Source of the DNA: Liolophura sinensis
Lineage: Eukaryota; Mollusca; Polyplacophora; Chitonida; Chitonidae
DNA length: 64,000 nucleotides
Direction: 5' to 3'
Assembly: GCF_032854445.1 (NCBI RefSeq)
Contig: NC_088300.1
Coordinates: forward strand, 51,622,984-51,686,983
Positions 23,781-34,580 of this stretch are shown here, piece after piece. The translations under genes were made by a program, and so were the position numbers. Position 1 is the stretch's first letter, and the number at the start of each line of letters is the position of its first letter. The notes below the pieces were generated by a model. That model saw only the letters and a program-made list of their open reading frames with translations. It had not been told where the DNA came from and searched no databases.

Positions 23781-25011
23781 GCTTAATAACGACTTTCAAC
23801 ACTAATCAGATAAATAGACACAAATATATATATATGCATAAATTTTAATTAAAATGTTTTTGATAATGAAGATATACTGTATCCCCCCAATCTGACTAAC
23901 TTACAAGTACGATATGTGCGACGTCTTAAATGTTTCCGTGCCGTAATTCCCCCATGTTTAATGTGCTCATTATAAGTGGGTTCCACAGCTGGGGGACAGA
24001 TCTTATAGGATAATAGACCTTTAAGTCAGTGATGGGGAAAACGGCCGTATAATAATCCGATAATTGTAGGTGTGTCACAAAAGATATCGGGGGAACAAAG
24101 AGTGTTTAAAGTGTTTGTTATTCCATTTCACGGGGCATAATCTCACGAGGATAACTTCTCAGTGCACGACAATGACCGATGAAGACGGAGTGAGCGCTGA
24201 ACAAAGGCACACAAATCATCCCCAGTCGAGAAGTATCCGGGGTATTATTTCGACAGACAGACAGAGTGTTGTATAATTGAAAAGTAACCCTACAAGACGA
24301 TGGTTAGAAAATATCGCTCTGACAAATTGGTTTGGTCTCTGTGTCTGTTTGGGATTAAAACCACCAGGGATTAATTTGAAAACTTTAGCCGCCTGCGAAC
24401 TCACAAACTGATAAATAATCACCGGACGTACAACAACAACACAATTTCTTTTTTTACTGGCACAGTTTTTTTTTAAATCACATTTGCCTTTTAGTGCTCA
24501 CTACGATTGAAATAAACGACACTGCAAACTATTTATTAAAAAAAAATACAAGACTACTTGCAATTGTTTTACCGTTCATTTTGTTTTTATTTTGGAAATT
24601 CGTGTTTTTGTTTCCACAGCAATTTTAGTATTTTTTAGAGGGTGAGGGGATGTTTTTAAAGAAAATCCGTGCGGCGGTTGGTTCGAATGGTGGAAGTTTG
24701 GAACCAGTCTCTTTTGTGGGAAAAGACCATGTGGGACTAACAGATAGACTAAAGGTTCTATCGATCTCTTATTGATTCATCGATAACTGATTGATACACT
24801 AAATTGTCCATTTTAAAAATAAAATATTATATGCTATAGTTTTTAACATGTTTGACTTAAAATTGGTAAGGTGTAATTTGGTAATTTTGTAATGGTGTTT
24901 GAGTGATGTGTGAATTGCAGTCTGCGGACATTTTATAATAGATAAGGTTGAGAGTTCGAATCTATGTCCAAGTACCACAAACCCCGCTGTGGCTTTACTT
25001 CCAGAGGTTTG
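23781..25011. other. No gene recognised; one B-box-like site
   Basis: AT-rich. GAGAGTTCGAATC at about 24950-24962 matches a Pol III B box, but its arms do not form a T-stem, so I read it as an old SINE head and not a tRNA gene. Confidence 0.35.
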
Positions 25012-25389
25012 AACCGGCCCGGATAGCACAGTTGGTAGAGCGTCCGCTTCGGGACCGGTAGATCCAGGATCAATCCTTGGTCGAGTCACACCTAAGACTT
25101 TAAAAGAGGAAGTTGTAACTTCCTCGCTTGGCGTTCATCTTGAAGGGGATAGTGCAACGACTGGTTGACCCGTATCAGTATAATGGCTCGGGCGGGGCGG
25201 CTTACTTGCCTTCGGTAAGTCGTCTCAGTGATGCAGCACTAAATAAAAGAGCGGTGGAAGTCCGTCCTGCAACAAGGAGGCACATTACACGTGCATGCAC
25301 CCTAATGATTCCTTCGTCGTCATATGACTGAAAAATTGTTGAGTACGACGGTAAACCCCAAGCACTCACTCACTCACTCCAGAGGTTTG
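25000..25389 (+). repeat. SINE B, full length with target duplication
   Basis: Best family B copy. The tRNA-like head has an A box TAGCACAGTTGGTAGAGCG at 25024-25042 and a B-box-like AGGATCAATCC at 25066-25076. The body has GAAGTTGTAACTTCCTCGCT and GGCTTACTTGCCTTCGGTAA. The 3' end has GAGTACGACGGTAAACCCCA followed by CACT repeats. A perfect 12-bp target duplication, TCCAGAGGTTTG, flanks it at 25000-25011 and 25378-25389. Confidence 0.95.
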
Positions 25390-26379
25390 TCCGGTAACAC
25401 ACCAATGAAATTATCAAACAATAAATAACCTCTTTTAAAATAGTATATTTGCCTCCTCTGAACCTCTGCATGTGGCCCATCAAATCTCCCGTTATGCACG
25501 TGATAGAAATGTATACCCTCAAGGCCAGATGAACACTTTAACAATACCACTTTTCAACGAATTTGAAAGACAAAAGTGAAAAATATATAATGGGTAACTA
25601 TAGCTTGAAAAGGAATTACATGGAACAGATCAAACCAATTAATAAACCAAAAGATATATCAATACATATGGGACTGAACTGAGAAGAGAGACATACTGGT
25701 ACCAAACTTCTTGGTCAAATTTATGCGCAATGCTTTATTCTCCATTTTTGTTCTAGGAATGTAGAGTTAATCACAGAAGCCAGGGTAGTATTTAAATAAT
25801 ACATTGTGTAAATCAAGAACAAAATTAGAATATGATTTGAAATGCTTAATTTTGGAATGTTCGGGTGAAATTTACAAACCCCTAATAAATATTTATAAAT
25901 CCAAATCTATGTAGCAACTTGCATGATCTGTCAAGGCCATACACGCACTACTACTATATGTATGCATGTGTTACAAAGACGAAATCGCCTGTCGGAATTG
26001 GTTCAATTACGTACAAAGGAAATTAATATAATTATTGTTTAATGTTTGCCGTTTCAACGTAGGCTTTAACTGTTAGCCATATCATTAATTTCTGTTTTTT
26101 CCTTTCAGGTATACTTAAAGAAATGAAATATTATGCTGCACCGATTTCTAGCAGAACAAGGTAAATCTTACGTTTCATGAACTGATATTTTAATTCCTGC
26201 AGCTGAAATTTTACTAGTTTTTTCATGCTTTTCCAGATAGCATGATACTACATACTGGATTAGTAAACTGTTGAGTCTTGGTGGCGTATTTATACGGACA
26301 AATTTCCTAAGTATGAATGGGGTTATATCTATCTAATGGGAAGCTCTGGGTCTATTTAACAGGCATGTGTGTGATTACT
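25390..26379. other. No gene recognised
   Basis: AT-rich noncoding DNA. A polypyrimidine-CAG and an AAG-GTAAAT bracket 26109-26161 like a plus-strand mini-exon, but nothing supports it. Confidence 0.4.
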
Positions 26380-26590
26380 AATGGCCTGGGTTCAGGGTCC
26401 TCCCTAATGGTCATGAAATATTCACGTGGACGGGTGACAGCTTTTCATTAATCCGGCCGTTGACATTTCTCCTGGGCTAATCCGTTGTAATCCCCATTAT
26501 TGCTGGCATCGCGCGCCTAACAGACCGCAGGCGCTAGTGGTCTGGCCAACGATGACCTTTTCGCTCACAATGGAAAAGTGAATAAAAGGG
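26380..26590. promoter_or_regulatory. Candidate enhancer with a triple TAATCC cluster
   Basis: G+C-richer island with three TAATCC sites at 26449-26454, 26478-26483 and 26488-26493, close to CATTAATC, CCATTATT and a CACGTG E-box-like site at 26423-26428. TAATCC is the core bound by Otx/Gsc/Pitx-type (K50) homeodomains. The enhancer call is inference from motif density. Confidence 0.35.
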
Positions 26591-27533
26591 TAAACTTTCA
26601 AACGTTAACACGTTGAAAGTGCTCTATAGTTCTTTTCAACACAACTTTACGAATGTGAATCCTTCTATGCTTCATCATAAAGAACATATGCGCAAACTTC
26701 AAGGTGATCAAGACAGTCATGTATACAAAGATGAAAGCATATATGGAGTGCCTTGTTTGGTGCGTTTGGAATTTAAGCATTTTTTTTTTTCGTAGCTTGT
26801 TGACTGATACATGTATATAGCGTTAGATTTGTTCACATTTGTTGATCAGATTTGTTGAAATACCAGTGAATAACAAGATACAAGAACAACAACAACGGAG
26901 GATGGAGACTTCAATAAACTTGATTCATTTCCCAAAAGATATTGCAACAACGTAGGCGTTATGCGATGTGCTAAATGTAGAAACATTGATTGTCGTTTAT
27001 AGTTCCGTAGAGCGGAAGAAAAATGTAAGCAAATATTATTTATTGTGGTCAATCAAATTAAGTTTTATGTTAATTATCCATGCTCTCGTATAGCGTTCAT
27101 CACTTTATCGTTCTATTATGTGTAGACGTTGGCAGTTCATGTATAATACGTAACAAGAAGTCCTATAAAGTGGTTTCTTGTATATATTTCAGCTTCTGAA
27201 ACTGATATGAAGGATCATGGAAATCCCCAAACGGTTAATTGTGATGTTTTCCCTCTTTATTTGTCGGTTCCCGGTTTTGCACGATCGATTTTTCTTTAGC
27301 TGCGATGCCTTCTTGGACGTGCGTTACAACGACCGCTTGTCATGTCGAGTGACGTTAAGATTTGTACAGAACACACCTTTTTACAAGCGCACTTCAGTGG
27401 AAGAGTATTAACCTTCCTGCCGGGTTGCACGAGGCTCGCGTTACAACCCGATCCGAATCTGCTGTTACACTCTATCAGTTTTAACTGTGAACTTGGTGTC
27501 AGTTCATTATTTCTGTGAGACAGCACTGTACTT
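26591..27533. other. No gene recognised
   Basis: The plus ORF at 27217-27411 (64 codons, starting MEIPKRL with a hydrophobic first third, preceded by TTTCAG about 30 bp upstream) is the most gene-like piece. It matches no family known to me. Confidence 0.3.
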
Positions 27534-27583
27534 ATGTCGGTATTGAGTGAGTGAGTGCTTGGGGTTTAAATGTCGGTATTGAG
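27534..27583 (-). repeat. 22-bp SINE B tail insertion with a 14-bp target duplication
   Basis: ATGTCGGTATTGAG occurs at 27534-27547 and again at 27570-27583. Between them are exactly 22 bp, TGAGTGAGTGCTTGGGG plus TTTAA, the reverse complement of the last bases of family B. This is the hallmark of retrotransposition with extreme 5' truncation. Confidence 0.9.
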
Positions 27584-29039
27584 AGTAATCTGCTATACGT
27601 AGGCCACCAGTATATAGCTGTGTTGTTAAATGACTGTTAAATAAGGAATATTTATACCAGTATGTAATATATCGTTATATATGCATATTTACGAGACGTT
27701 GTGTCTGCCTGTTTGTTGGTCTACTTGTAGTTTACATCTTATTTATTACATTATTTCACGCTTGCCAACGTCGTCCTTCATGCAAGACGATCTCAAATGT
27801 CATCAAACTGTGTGTATATAGTACTCCTTCGGTGAAGCATCATATCGAATGACATCTGTTATGGCACTGGCCTTCCTAACTCATTCACAGCGCCAAACAG
27901 TAAGACAACAGTGATAGGTTAGAAGTAAAACTGAGTAAGTTTAAGTTAGTGCTAATTTAAATTAAGGGTTCTGAGGATAGAGTTCCCAAAAGAGAGAGAA
28001 AGTTTGGACTCGGCATGGCGGGGAACACTTTTGGCACACGCGCAGTTTCGTCATTAAATCCTAGCGGACTGTGACACTGATCTGGTTTCAAAATACAAGT
28101 GTCAGTTCATCGTATATTTAGTACCTTTCAAGCTCACCCTTCACCTTTTCTGCTCACACTCAATTATAGCTTGAATGGATGTGTATATGCTTAATGGTCT
28201 CTTGATGTCAGGTATCTGCAAATTTGTTCTTGACGATATCTTAGTTTATCCTAAACATAGTTTAACAAGAAAAGGCTAAAAATGATCGTTATTAAACATT
28301 GAATATGTAGAACCTATACAAAACCACCAGCAATTAAGACTAATCTAAATATGACAATGGCGTGGAATAAAACGAGCATTTCTCCTTGTATCTCTCATGT
28401 ACGTGTATAAGCTATCACGTAAAACAACCCTCAAGTGATGATGTGGGGCACCCCACCTGTGCTTGCTGAAAATATCATATTTTACTTTACTGAACAGCCA
28501 AAGAAATGTAACCGACAGAAATTGTAAACTTTAGAGAATTATTTTGACACTGTTATTGTGAGAAATTTCCCAAAAGCTTGTTTCTTGGTAGAAAGCTTGT
28601 TTTGTGTAATAGTCAGTGTCACTAAGTTGAAAATTTACTAAGTTCTGCTTGTTCTTGCCCATTCCATGTCTTACGAGATAATATCGTGTAATTAGAAAAG
28701 ATTTCATTAGTGTGTAGTCTTGATATTGTCTGTATACTATGTGTTCTGAGGATTATTTTAATGGATTGGTTGTTGTGCTGTGCAAAATAGAGACAGAGGT
28801 ATGGTCAAATACAAATGTGCACATTTTCTGACAAATGTCACGTCAGGATACCTTTAAACAATTTCTGAGAACGTTTGGGATTGGGGGTCATTTATTATAA
28901 TATGTCTTTATTTGTAGATCAGCTCCCCTATAGTACGTTATATTGTGGAATATAGTTGTGATATGTGTGGTCCGATATGACACCTCTAAATAGTAGGTTA
29001 TGAATGTCCAGTGTGAATATCATTTGGCTGTGTTTGTTA
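27584..29039. other. No gene recognised
   Basis: AT-rich intergenic sequence; no repeat identified. Confidence 0.45.
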
Positions 29040-29560
29040 ATGGGCCTCCAGAGCCGTTTCCGTGGTATCCACACGCAGCTCCCGGGCGCCAGAATAAAAT
29101 CATTTTGGCTGAATTTTGACCGAAATAATTATTTGTGAGAACAAGCAACTTGATCAAGTGCCTACAGGGACCTTACTGATAGCTGGCCTCCGCTCTTAAA
29201 TGAGTTGTCATGGCAGAGAATATTTTAGCCGAATTGGACTGGAAATGTCGCTGGCACCAGCTTCTGGGTAGTTCCAGACCGGTGTATGGATTTTTGATTG
29301 TAAGACAAGACCTGGGTAATCCCATTGGGTTTCGGTGGCAAACAGCAGACCAGTTCAAACTGCTCCTATTATTTACAGTCCGTCCTCGGAGGAATTCTGG
29401 GATAATATTCACCATTAATACCGCTGACCACGGAAAACCTTCCGGGACTAGCGACAATTAGTCGTTGTGATTGGCTGGTAAGGACTGTCACATGGATCTA
29501 GGGTAGGTTACAAAACACTGGCCAGCGACGTTTTTGTTGCAAGGCTGGATCGAGTGATAT
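29040..29560. promoter_or_regulatory. Candidate regulatory island with an 83-codon ORF
   Basis: Repeat-free, G+C-richer block. It has TAATCC (29317-29322), GGGACTAGCGACAATTAG (29444-29461) and TTAATACC. An ATG ORF at 29210-29461 (plus, 83 aa, starting MAENILAELDW, G at -3 and +4) overlaps it. It has no recognised domain, so I treat regulatory DNA as more likely than a microprotein. Confidence 0.3.
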
Positions 29561-30689
29561 GCCTTCACCCAGCTCTCTGATCACTTATTGTAGTGGCCGC
29601 AATTCGAAACCTTGACATGTGCCACCGTGCATTTTCTGAAAAGCAAATTGTGTTATCTCCGCACATATGGATAAAGGATCACGCTGAAAGATTAAATTTG
29701 ACAAGAAGATTGATTTGACGCTAAAAGATTGATTCTATACTAGATCTGTGGAGACAAACTGTATTCTGTTAGTCCCTCAGTGATATAAGAACACAAACTC
29801 TTAAGTTACTCCATTTTAATCTGACTTCCGCTTTATTTTTTCACTCATTTTCACCTAAAATCTAGGCATCGCGGTACCGAATATGGCAAATGAGATCTTT
29901 TCTTTAATGGTTTATTTTCTTGCCACCCAGTACTCAATCTTGTCAACATAGTTTCATTATTAAACTGCAATATTTTATTTATTTATTTTTATTATTTAAT
30001 TATTTATTTTTTTGCGATTTATTGTTTTGCTATTTTTTTTATTTCGTCTTCTTCCTATTATTATTGTTTAGCTACATGTACTTAATTCACTATATATATA
30101 TATATGTTTTCATGGATTATTTGCTTTCTCAGTCTTATAAGTATGTGTTACGATGAATTCATATTCTGACATGCATCTAGTAGGTCTTGGGAAAAACAGT
30201 TCGTTTGTAAATTGACCAGGTGTCCTTCGTTAAATAAAGATATTATCATTTTGTTATTGATAGTTACATTACACTTGCCATAAATTAAAAATAGTTACAT
30301 GCATAAAGAAACTGCACGTACTTAGGTTAAATAAGCCTCACCAAGGTCTTCAAGTGGATTCAGAAGATAGTTCCTATCTATAACAGGCAATATACAGCTG
30401 TAAGCAAGGCATTGCTTGACATTTTGGCCAGTATAGTCTCGCATAAATACTAAGAACAAAATTTAACAATAGCCGTGTCCTTTAATCAATGGAACGAGAT
30501 ATATGATATGAAATACACAGTCTGATTCACATTTGTACACGTAAAATGGAAAAGGGATAATTATGAGACTATATGTGTTCCATGTACGATGTAGTGAAAT
30601 CCGTTTATAATAAATTTGAAAAACGTGTATCAGCAAAATGTGTATTTGATTTAACAGAACTGATATATTTTACGTATTAATCTAATTTA
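29561..30689. other. No gene recognised
   Basis: Very AT-rich, with T-rich low complexity at 29970-30060 and a short TA run at 30091-30105. Confidence 0.45.
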
Positions 30690-30800
30690 CATTTATTTCT
30701 TTGCCAGTTGTTTAACACCGTACTTGAGAATATTTCACTTATGCGACGGCTGTAATTTTTATAGATGGAGGGAACTGGAGTAGTCGGAGTAGACCACCAC
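30690..30800 (-). repeat. SINE A 3' fragment
   Basis: TTTATTTCTTTGCCAGTTGT, then AACACCGTACTTGAGAATAT and TTCACTTATGCGACGGC, match the family A tail and 3' end in minus orientation. The core beyond is decayed. Confidence 0.7.
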
Positions 30801-30805
30801 CACAT

Positions 30806-30818
30806 CCCCCCCCCCCCC
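30806..30818. repeat. Homopolymer C13
   Basis: C13 followed by more C-rich sequence (ACCCACCCCACC). Confidence 0.9.
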
Positions 30819-31139
30819 ACCCACCCCACCGACGGAATGCTGTGGCCACATTTTGTGTTGTCAGTCCGTCACTTATTGCCCTGTTGCAAGGTCATACTGA
30901 AATTTGGTGCGCGCGTGAGACAATGTATGCACATATGACATATTAGTTATACGATGGTGGGCGAATCCAGATTGCCCGGAGTAATCCACAACTCTCCAAC
31001 AGCTACCCTAAATAACTTAAAATTTCGCCCACAAAAGTGCACATTTAGAGGCAAATAAATGTCACAAAATATTATTTCTGGAGTTGAAACTTACAATTTT
31101 CATGTTGAAATACCATCCAATGTTCCAAACAAACTCCAA

Positions 31140-31255
31140 ATGGTCATATAGGGTAACTGGCATACCTCTTGACTTAACTCCACAACTGGTTTTGAACCTG
31201 CTACTTCAGGGGTCAAGGATCCATGCTTTTAACGATGGAGTCAGCGAGGCCGCCG
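31140..31255 (-). repeat. tRNA-derived SINE head remnant
   Basis: The complement starts GGCCTCGCTGACTCCATCG and reaches AGGTTCAAAACC, a good Pol III B box, about 50 nt later, the spacing seen in tRNA-like heads. The body could not be tied to families A-C. Confidence 0.35.
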
Positions 31256-31317
31256 CCAAATACACCAAAAGGGAATATAGGAATGAATTACGTGAGTTAA
31301 AATATGTTTGAAAAACA

Positions 31318-31346
31318 TTTTATTTATTTGATTGGTGTTTTACGCC
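31318..31346 (-). repeat. SINE A tail beside the palindrome
   Basis: TTTATTTATTTGATTGGTGT followed by TTTACGCC: a well-kept family A 3' end that runs directly into the inverted repeat at 31347. Confidence 0.8.
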
Positions 31347-31575
31347 ATACGCAAGAATATATCAATAATACGACGTCGGCTATCTTGATACTTTTTGTGT
31401 TTTTCACGGACAGACTTAGGTCTATATCTGTTTATGACAAATCAGTTTATATATTCACACATACATGATTTCGTGCCCAAACTGATTTGTCATAAACAGA
31501 TATAGGACTAAGTCTATCCGTGAAAAACGCAAAAAGCATCAAGATGGTGGACGTCGATAAGTGAAATATTCTTGC

Positions 31576-31579
<4 letters not shown>
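31347..31579. repeat. Long palindrome, arms about 100 bp, SINE-tailed
   Basis: The left arm 31347-31448 (ATACGCAAGAATAT ... ATCAGTTT) is the imperfect reverse complement of 31479-31579, with a 30-bp spacer. The inner 60 bp are nearly identical (for example CTGTTTATGACAAATCAGTT). The outer ends carry the family A motif CGCAAGAATAT on both sides. The right arm runs directly into a TA microsatellite. Confidence 0.85.

Positions 31580-31659
<80 letters not shown>
31577..31659. repeat. (TA)41 microsatellite
   Basis: Pure TA run of about 83 bp. Confidence 0.95.
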
Positions 31660-31661
<2 letters not shown>

Positions 31662-34209
31662 TGACAGTGTAGGACACGCAGGTAACATTCTGGAAGTTTG
31701 GTAGACTTGTAACCAAGGCTGCCTCTTCATACTCGCTAGTTAGATTATTTTGGTAGCATCTCGGAGTTATGTCCCTTGCATTGCTCTCGCCTCCCCTGGG
31801 CCATTGCGCTCTCCGGTTAACCTATACACATTGTCTATTTGCCATCTATTTCTTTTTTCCCCATAAAACACAGCAAACCGTGATGGATAAATAAAAAAGG
31901 GAAGAAAAAAAGGAGCGCATCCTACTCTTTCCGCTTGATTTCTCAGTTTTGACGAAATTAGCGGCGGATTTGAATGTAAGCCGGAAAAAGTTATGGACGC
32001 TATCAATATTTTTATTAGACTAGTTCCGATAATCCCTTATAAACCGAGGCAAGCGAACCCTGCCTGAAAGCCGATATACCCAAGGGAGGGCTGCTATTAC
32101 GGTCTCGCTGCCTCAATTTAGACTTTTTCTGGGGATTTTATATAGCGCATTTGCAATAGCCTCTCTAGAAGCAAGACCGAGTTACAATCCAAACAGACCT
32201 CTCAGCTTGTGGCGTGACCGAATATTTGCCCACTATAAAATAAACATGATGGAAAGGCCCCTGAAATGAGTGCGTGTCGCCAATTTTTTACCCTTCCAAT
32301 TTACTCCAATTTTAAAAAATCGACTTTATGAAAAGCAGGGCTTACATCCCTTTTCAACATACGCTGAGAAAATATTTGGAATATTTCTAGAGACAATGAA
32401 AAATAAAAAAAAAATATTGCTAAATCAGAGAGAATTCAGTTGAAAATGCAGTCTTAGTTTTAAAATGACCGTAAAAAAATTCTGCATGTAAACAGATAAA
32501 ATCTTCTTACTATTGGCTAACTTAAGGAGAGACATGTTGAGAGAACGGCCAGTGTCAGATGGTCTTAGGCCTACATCTCAACGATTGTACTCACGATAAG
32601 AGAATATAAAGTTTATAATGATATACTCTCATGCTGGAGTATCCAATCTCTACGGTAGTTTGCAAATTAAGTTTAATTTTGTTTATATGCTAATCTATAA
32701 TGGCCTTAACATAAGAATTTTAAACTGCAACGTTTTAAGTCTTTCACAACCTCTTAATTTAACTCCTGTACGTTGGTTGTTAAAGATTGTATATGTTGAA
32801 ACAACTGATGATGTATAACGTGGCCCTTCATTAATGTCGGAAATCAGTAAATGATAAAAAAAAAATCCTTTTCAATCGTAAACATATGGTGTTGTCGACA
32901 TAAATAAATCCTCAAATCAAAACATATGTCAAATTAATCGATGTGATATTTCTCTTGTATTAAAAGAGTAAATATTGAAATACTTATTAGGTTTAGAATA
33001 AGGAGAGAAGAAATCTTTCCTAAATATGAACCAATCACCATTTAAGTTTTTCTCAGTTTTGTTCACTGGTTTATCCAATCAAAGAATCTTCGTCCATTTG
33101 TCGGTAGTGTGGTCTTCAGCAAAAATCTCGAAAAGTCACCTCGCCTGTAATATTTTGGATTGTACAGGTCGTCAAGAGTCGATGCCACAGTCAGTCTCAT
33201 CAACCTTTACCAAGCCATAAAATGGAAGAATAGAAATGTCATTCTTCATGCAAAATATGCAAGATATCCGCTTGGAAGCACGTTTACACCATGGAGTGTA
33301 CTAAACATGCAAGGAAATGCGACCACATGGATAAAACAGAGATTGGGAAAACACATATAAGCCATGTGATATAACTATATATAGGATCTAAGATGTGAAA
33401 ATCCCTACAGGTAAAAGTGAAATAAACATTGAAATAAATGGTGGTTTGTAAATCCCTTGACAATCAATTAATTGTGAACAGGCCGCTAAAGGTCATAAAC
33501 AAATTGTGATGTCGCGAGCTTCAAATTTTGCTTAGTTCTGCACAATTACATGTAATATCGCGTGAAAAAACGCAAACAAATGAAGATACAGGGAGGGCTG
33601 GAATTTTTGAAAATGTGTCACTTTCAAAATTCAGAATCGATATTTACTGATTTTTCTAAGAGTATGTGTGGTCATGGATTAATGGTATAATTAATATGTA
33701 CTTAAAGTCAAGATGGAATCGAAAGAGTTGCATAATATGTGATAACTCACCTATAAATCTGGTAGAAAGAGTGTAATATAATCACTATTAAACTCAAATA
33801 AAAGTTGCAGCAAAATGGAAGACTATATATATGTCTATATTGGAGAGCAGCCATCTTACAGGACATCGTTCAGGTGATCGTGGGTCATCTAGCGGTTTAC
33901 AGTAATATAAGATTCGCAATTTTAATGTCCTCAAAACAATTGTCCTAGACATTATCTCAATGAGTTGACAAGATGAAAAGGGAGAATTTCCAGAAAACTA
34001 TATTTAGTAATAATTCTTCAATTTGACTGACATATGCGACAAAATACTGAATGTGGGACAAAATATAGGTGTTCGTCAAGTTTGTAATATTTTTTATCCA
34101 AGCGCATGTCGACTACACCAACATATGGATGATTGCACATCAAGTGACCATTCAATATAAATAATTGCATGGATCTTAACATATTCGGAAATACTAAATA
34201 AGATAATCA
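31660..34209. other. No gene recognised
   Basis: Mostly AT-rich. A small G+C-richer patch lies at 31740-32250. No coding frame or repeat that I can place. Confidence 0.4.
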
Positions 34210-34580
34210 CTTGCTCAGCGCGCGTGTGCTGATTAATTCACGGCTTCCGGTTTCCGGTGTAAAGACAACACCATACGGAGCCAATGAAACGCGTCAAAGC
34301 CATTCAGCCCGAAGCGTCATCGACCGCCGCCACGTGATGAAAGGGCTGTGTGTGAGAGTTGCCGGAAGATGCTCTTCACGGACAATTAGTTCCAGGCTAA
34401 TCCAAAGCGGCGATGAGGCCATAATAATGTGTTGGTCTCTGATAAGCAGGCCCTTGGAAATTAATACGTCACGGCAGCTCCGTTCAGACAATTTAAATAA
34501 ATCATTGCTATATAGCTTTTTCGGTCAGATAAATGTCGGTATAGGAAAGTTAAATGTGATCATCTAAAATGTTCAGTTGC
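34210..34580. promoter_or_regulatory. Candidate regulatory island
   Basis: G+C- and CpG-richer, without recognised repeats. CAATTAG (34383-34389), TAATCC (34398-34403) and TTAATACGTCACGGC (from 34461, with a TACGTCAC CRE-like site) cluster within 100 bp. No coding frame is credible. Confidence 0.3.

Noticed and set aside
24945-24970. Possible tRNA gene from a good B box (GAGTTCGAATC)
   Set aside because: The T-stem does not pair, and there is no A box or acceptor stem at the right distance.
26109-26161. Plus-strand mini-exon between TTTCAG and AAG-GTAAAT
   Set aside because: Only 53 bp, no protein similarity, and such site pairs occur by chance in 64 kb.
31447-31730. Tyr-Ile repeat proteins
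   Set aside because: Translation of the TA microsatellite.
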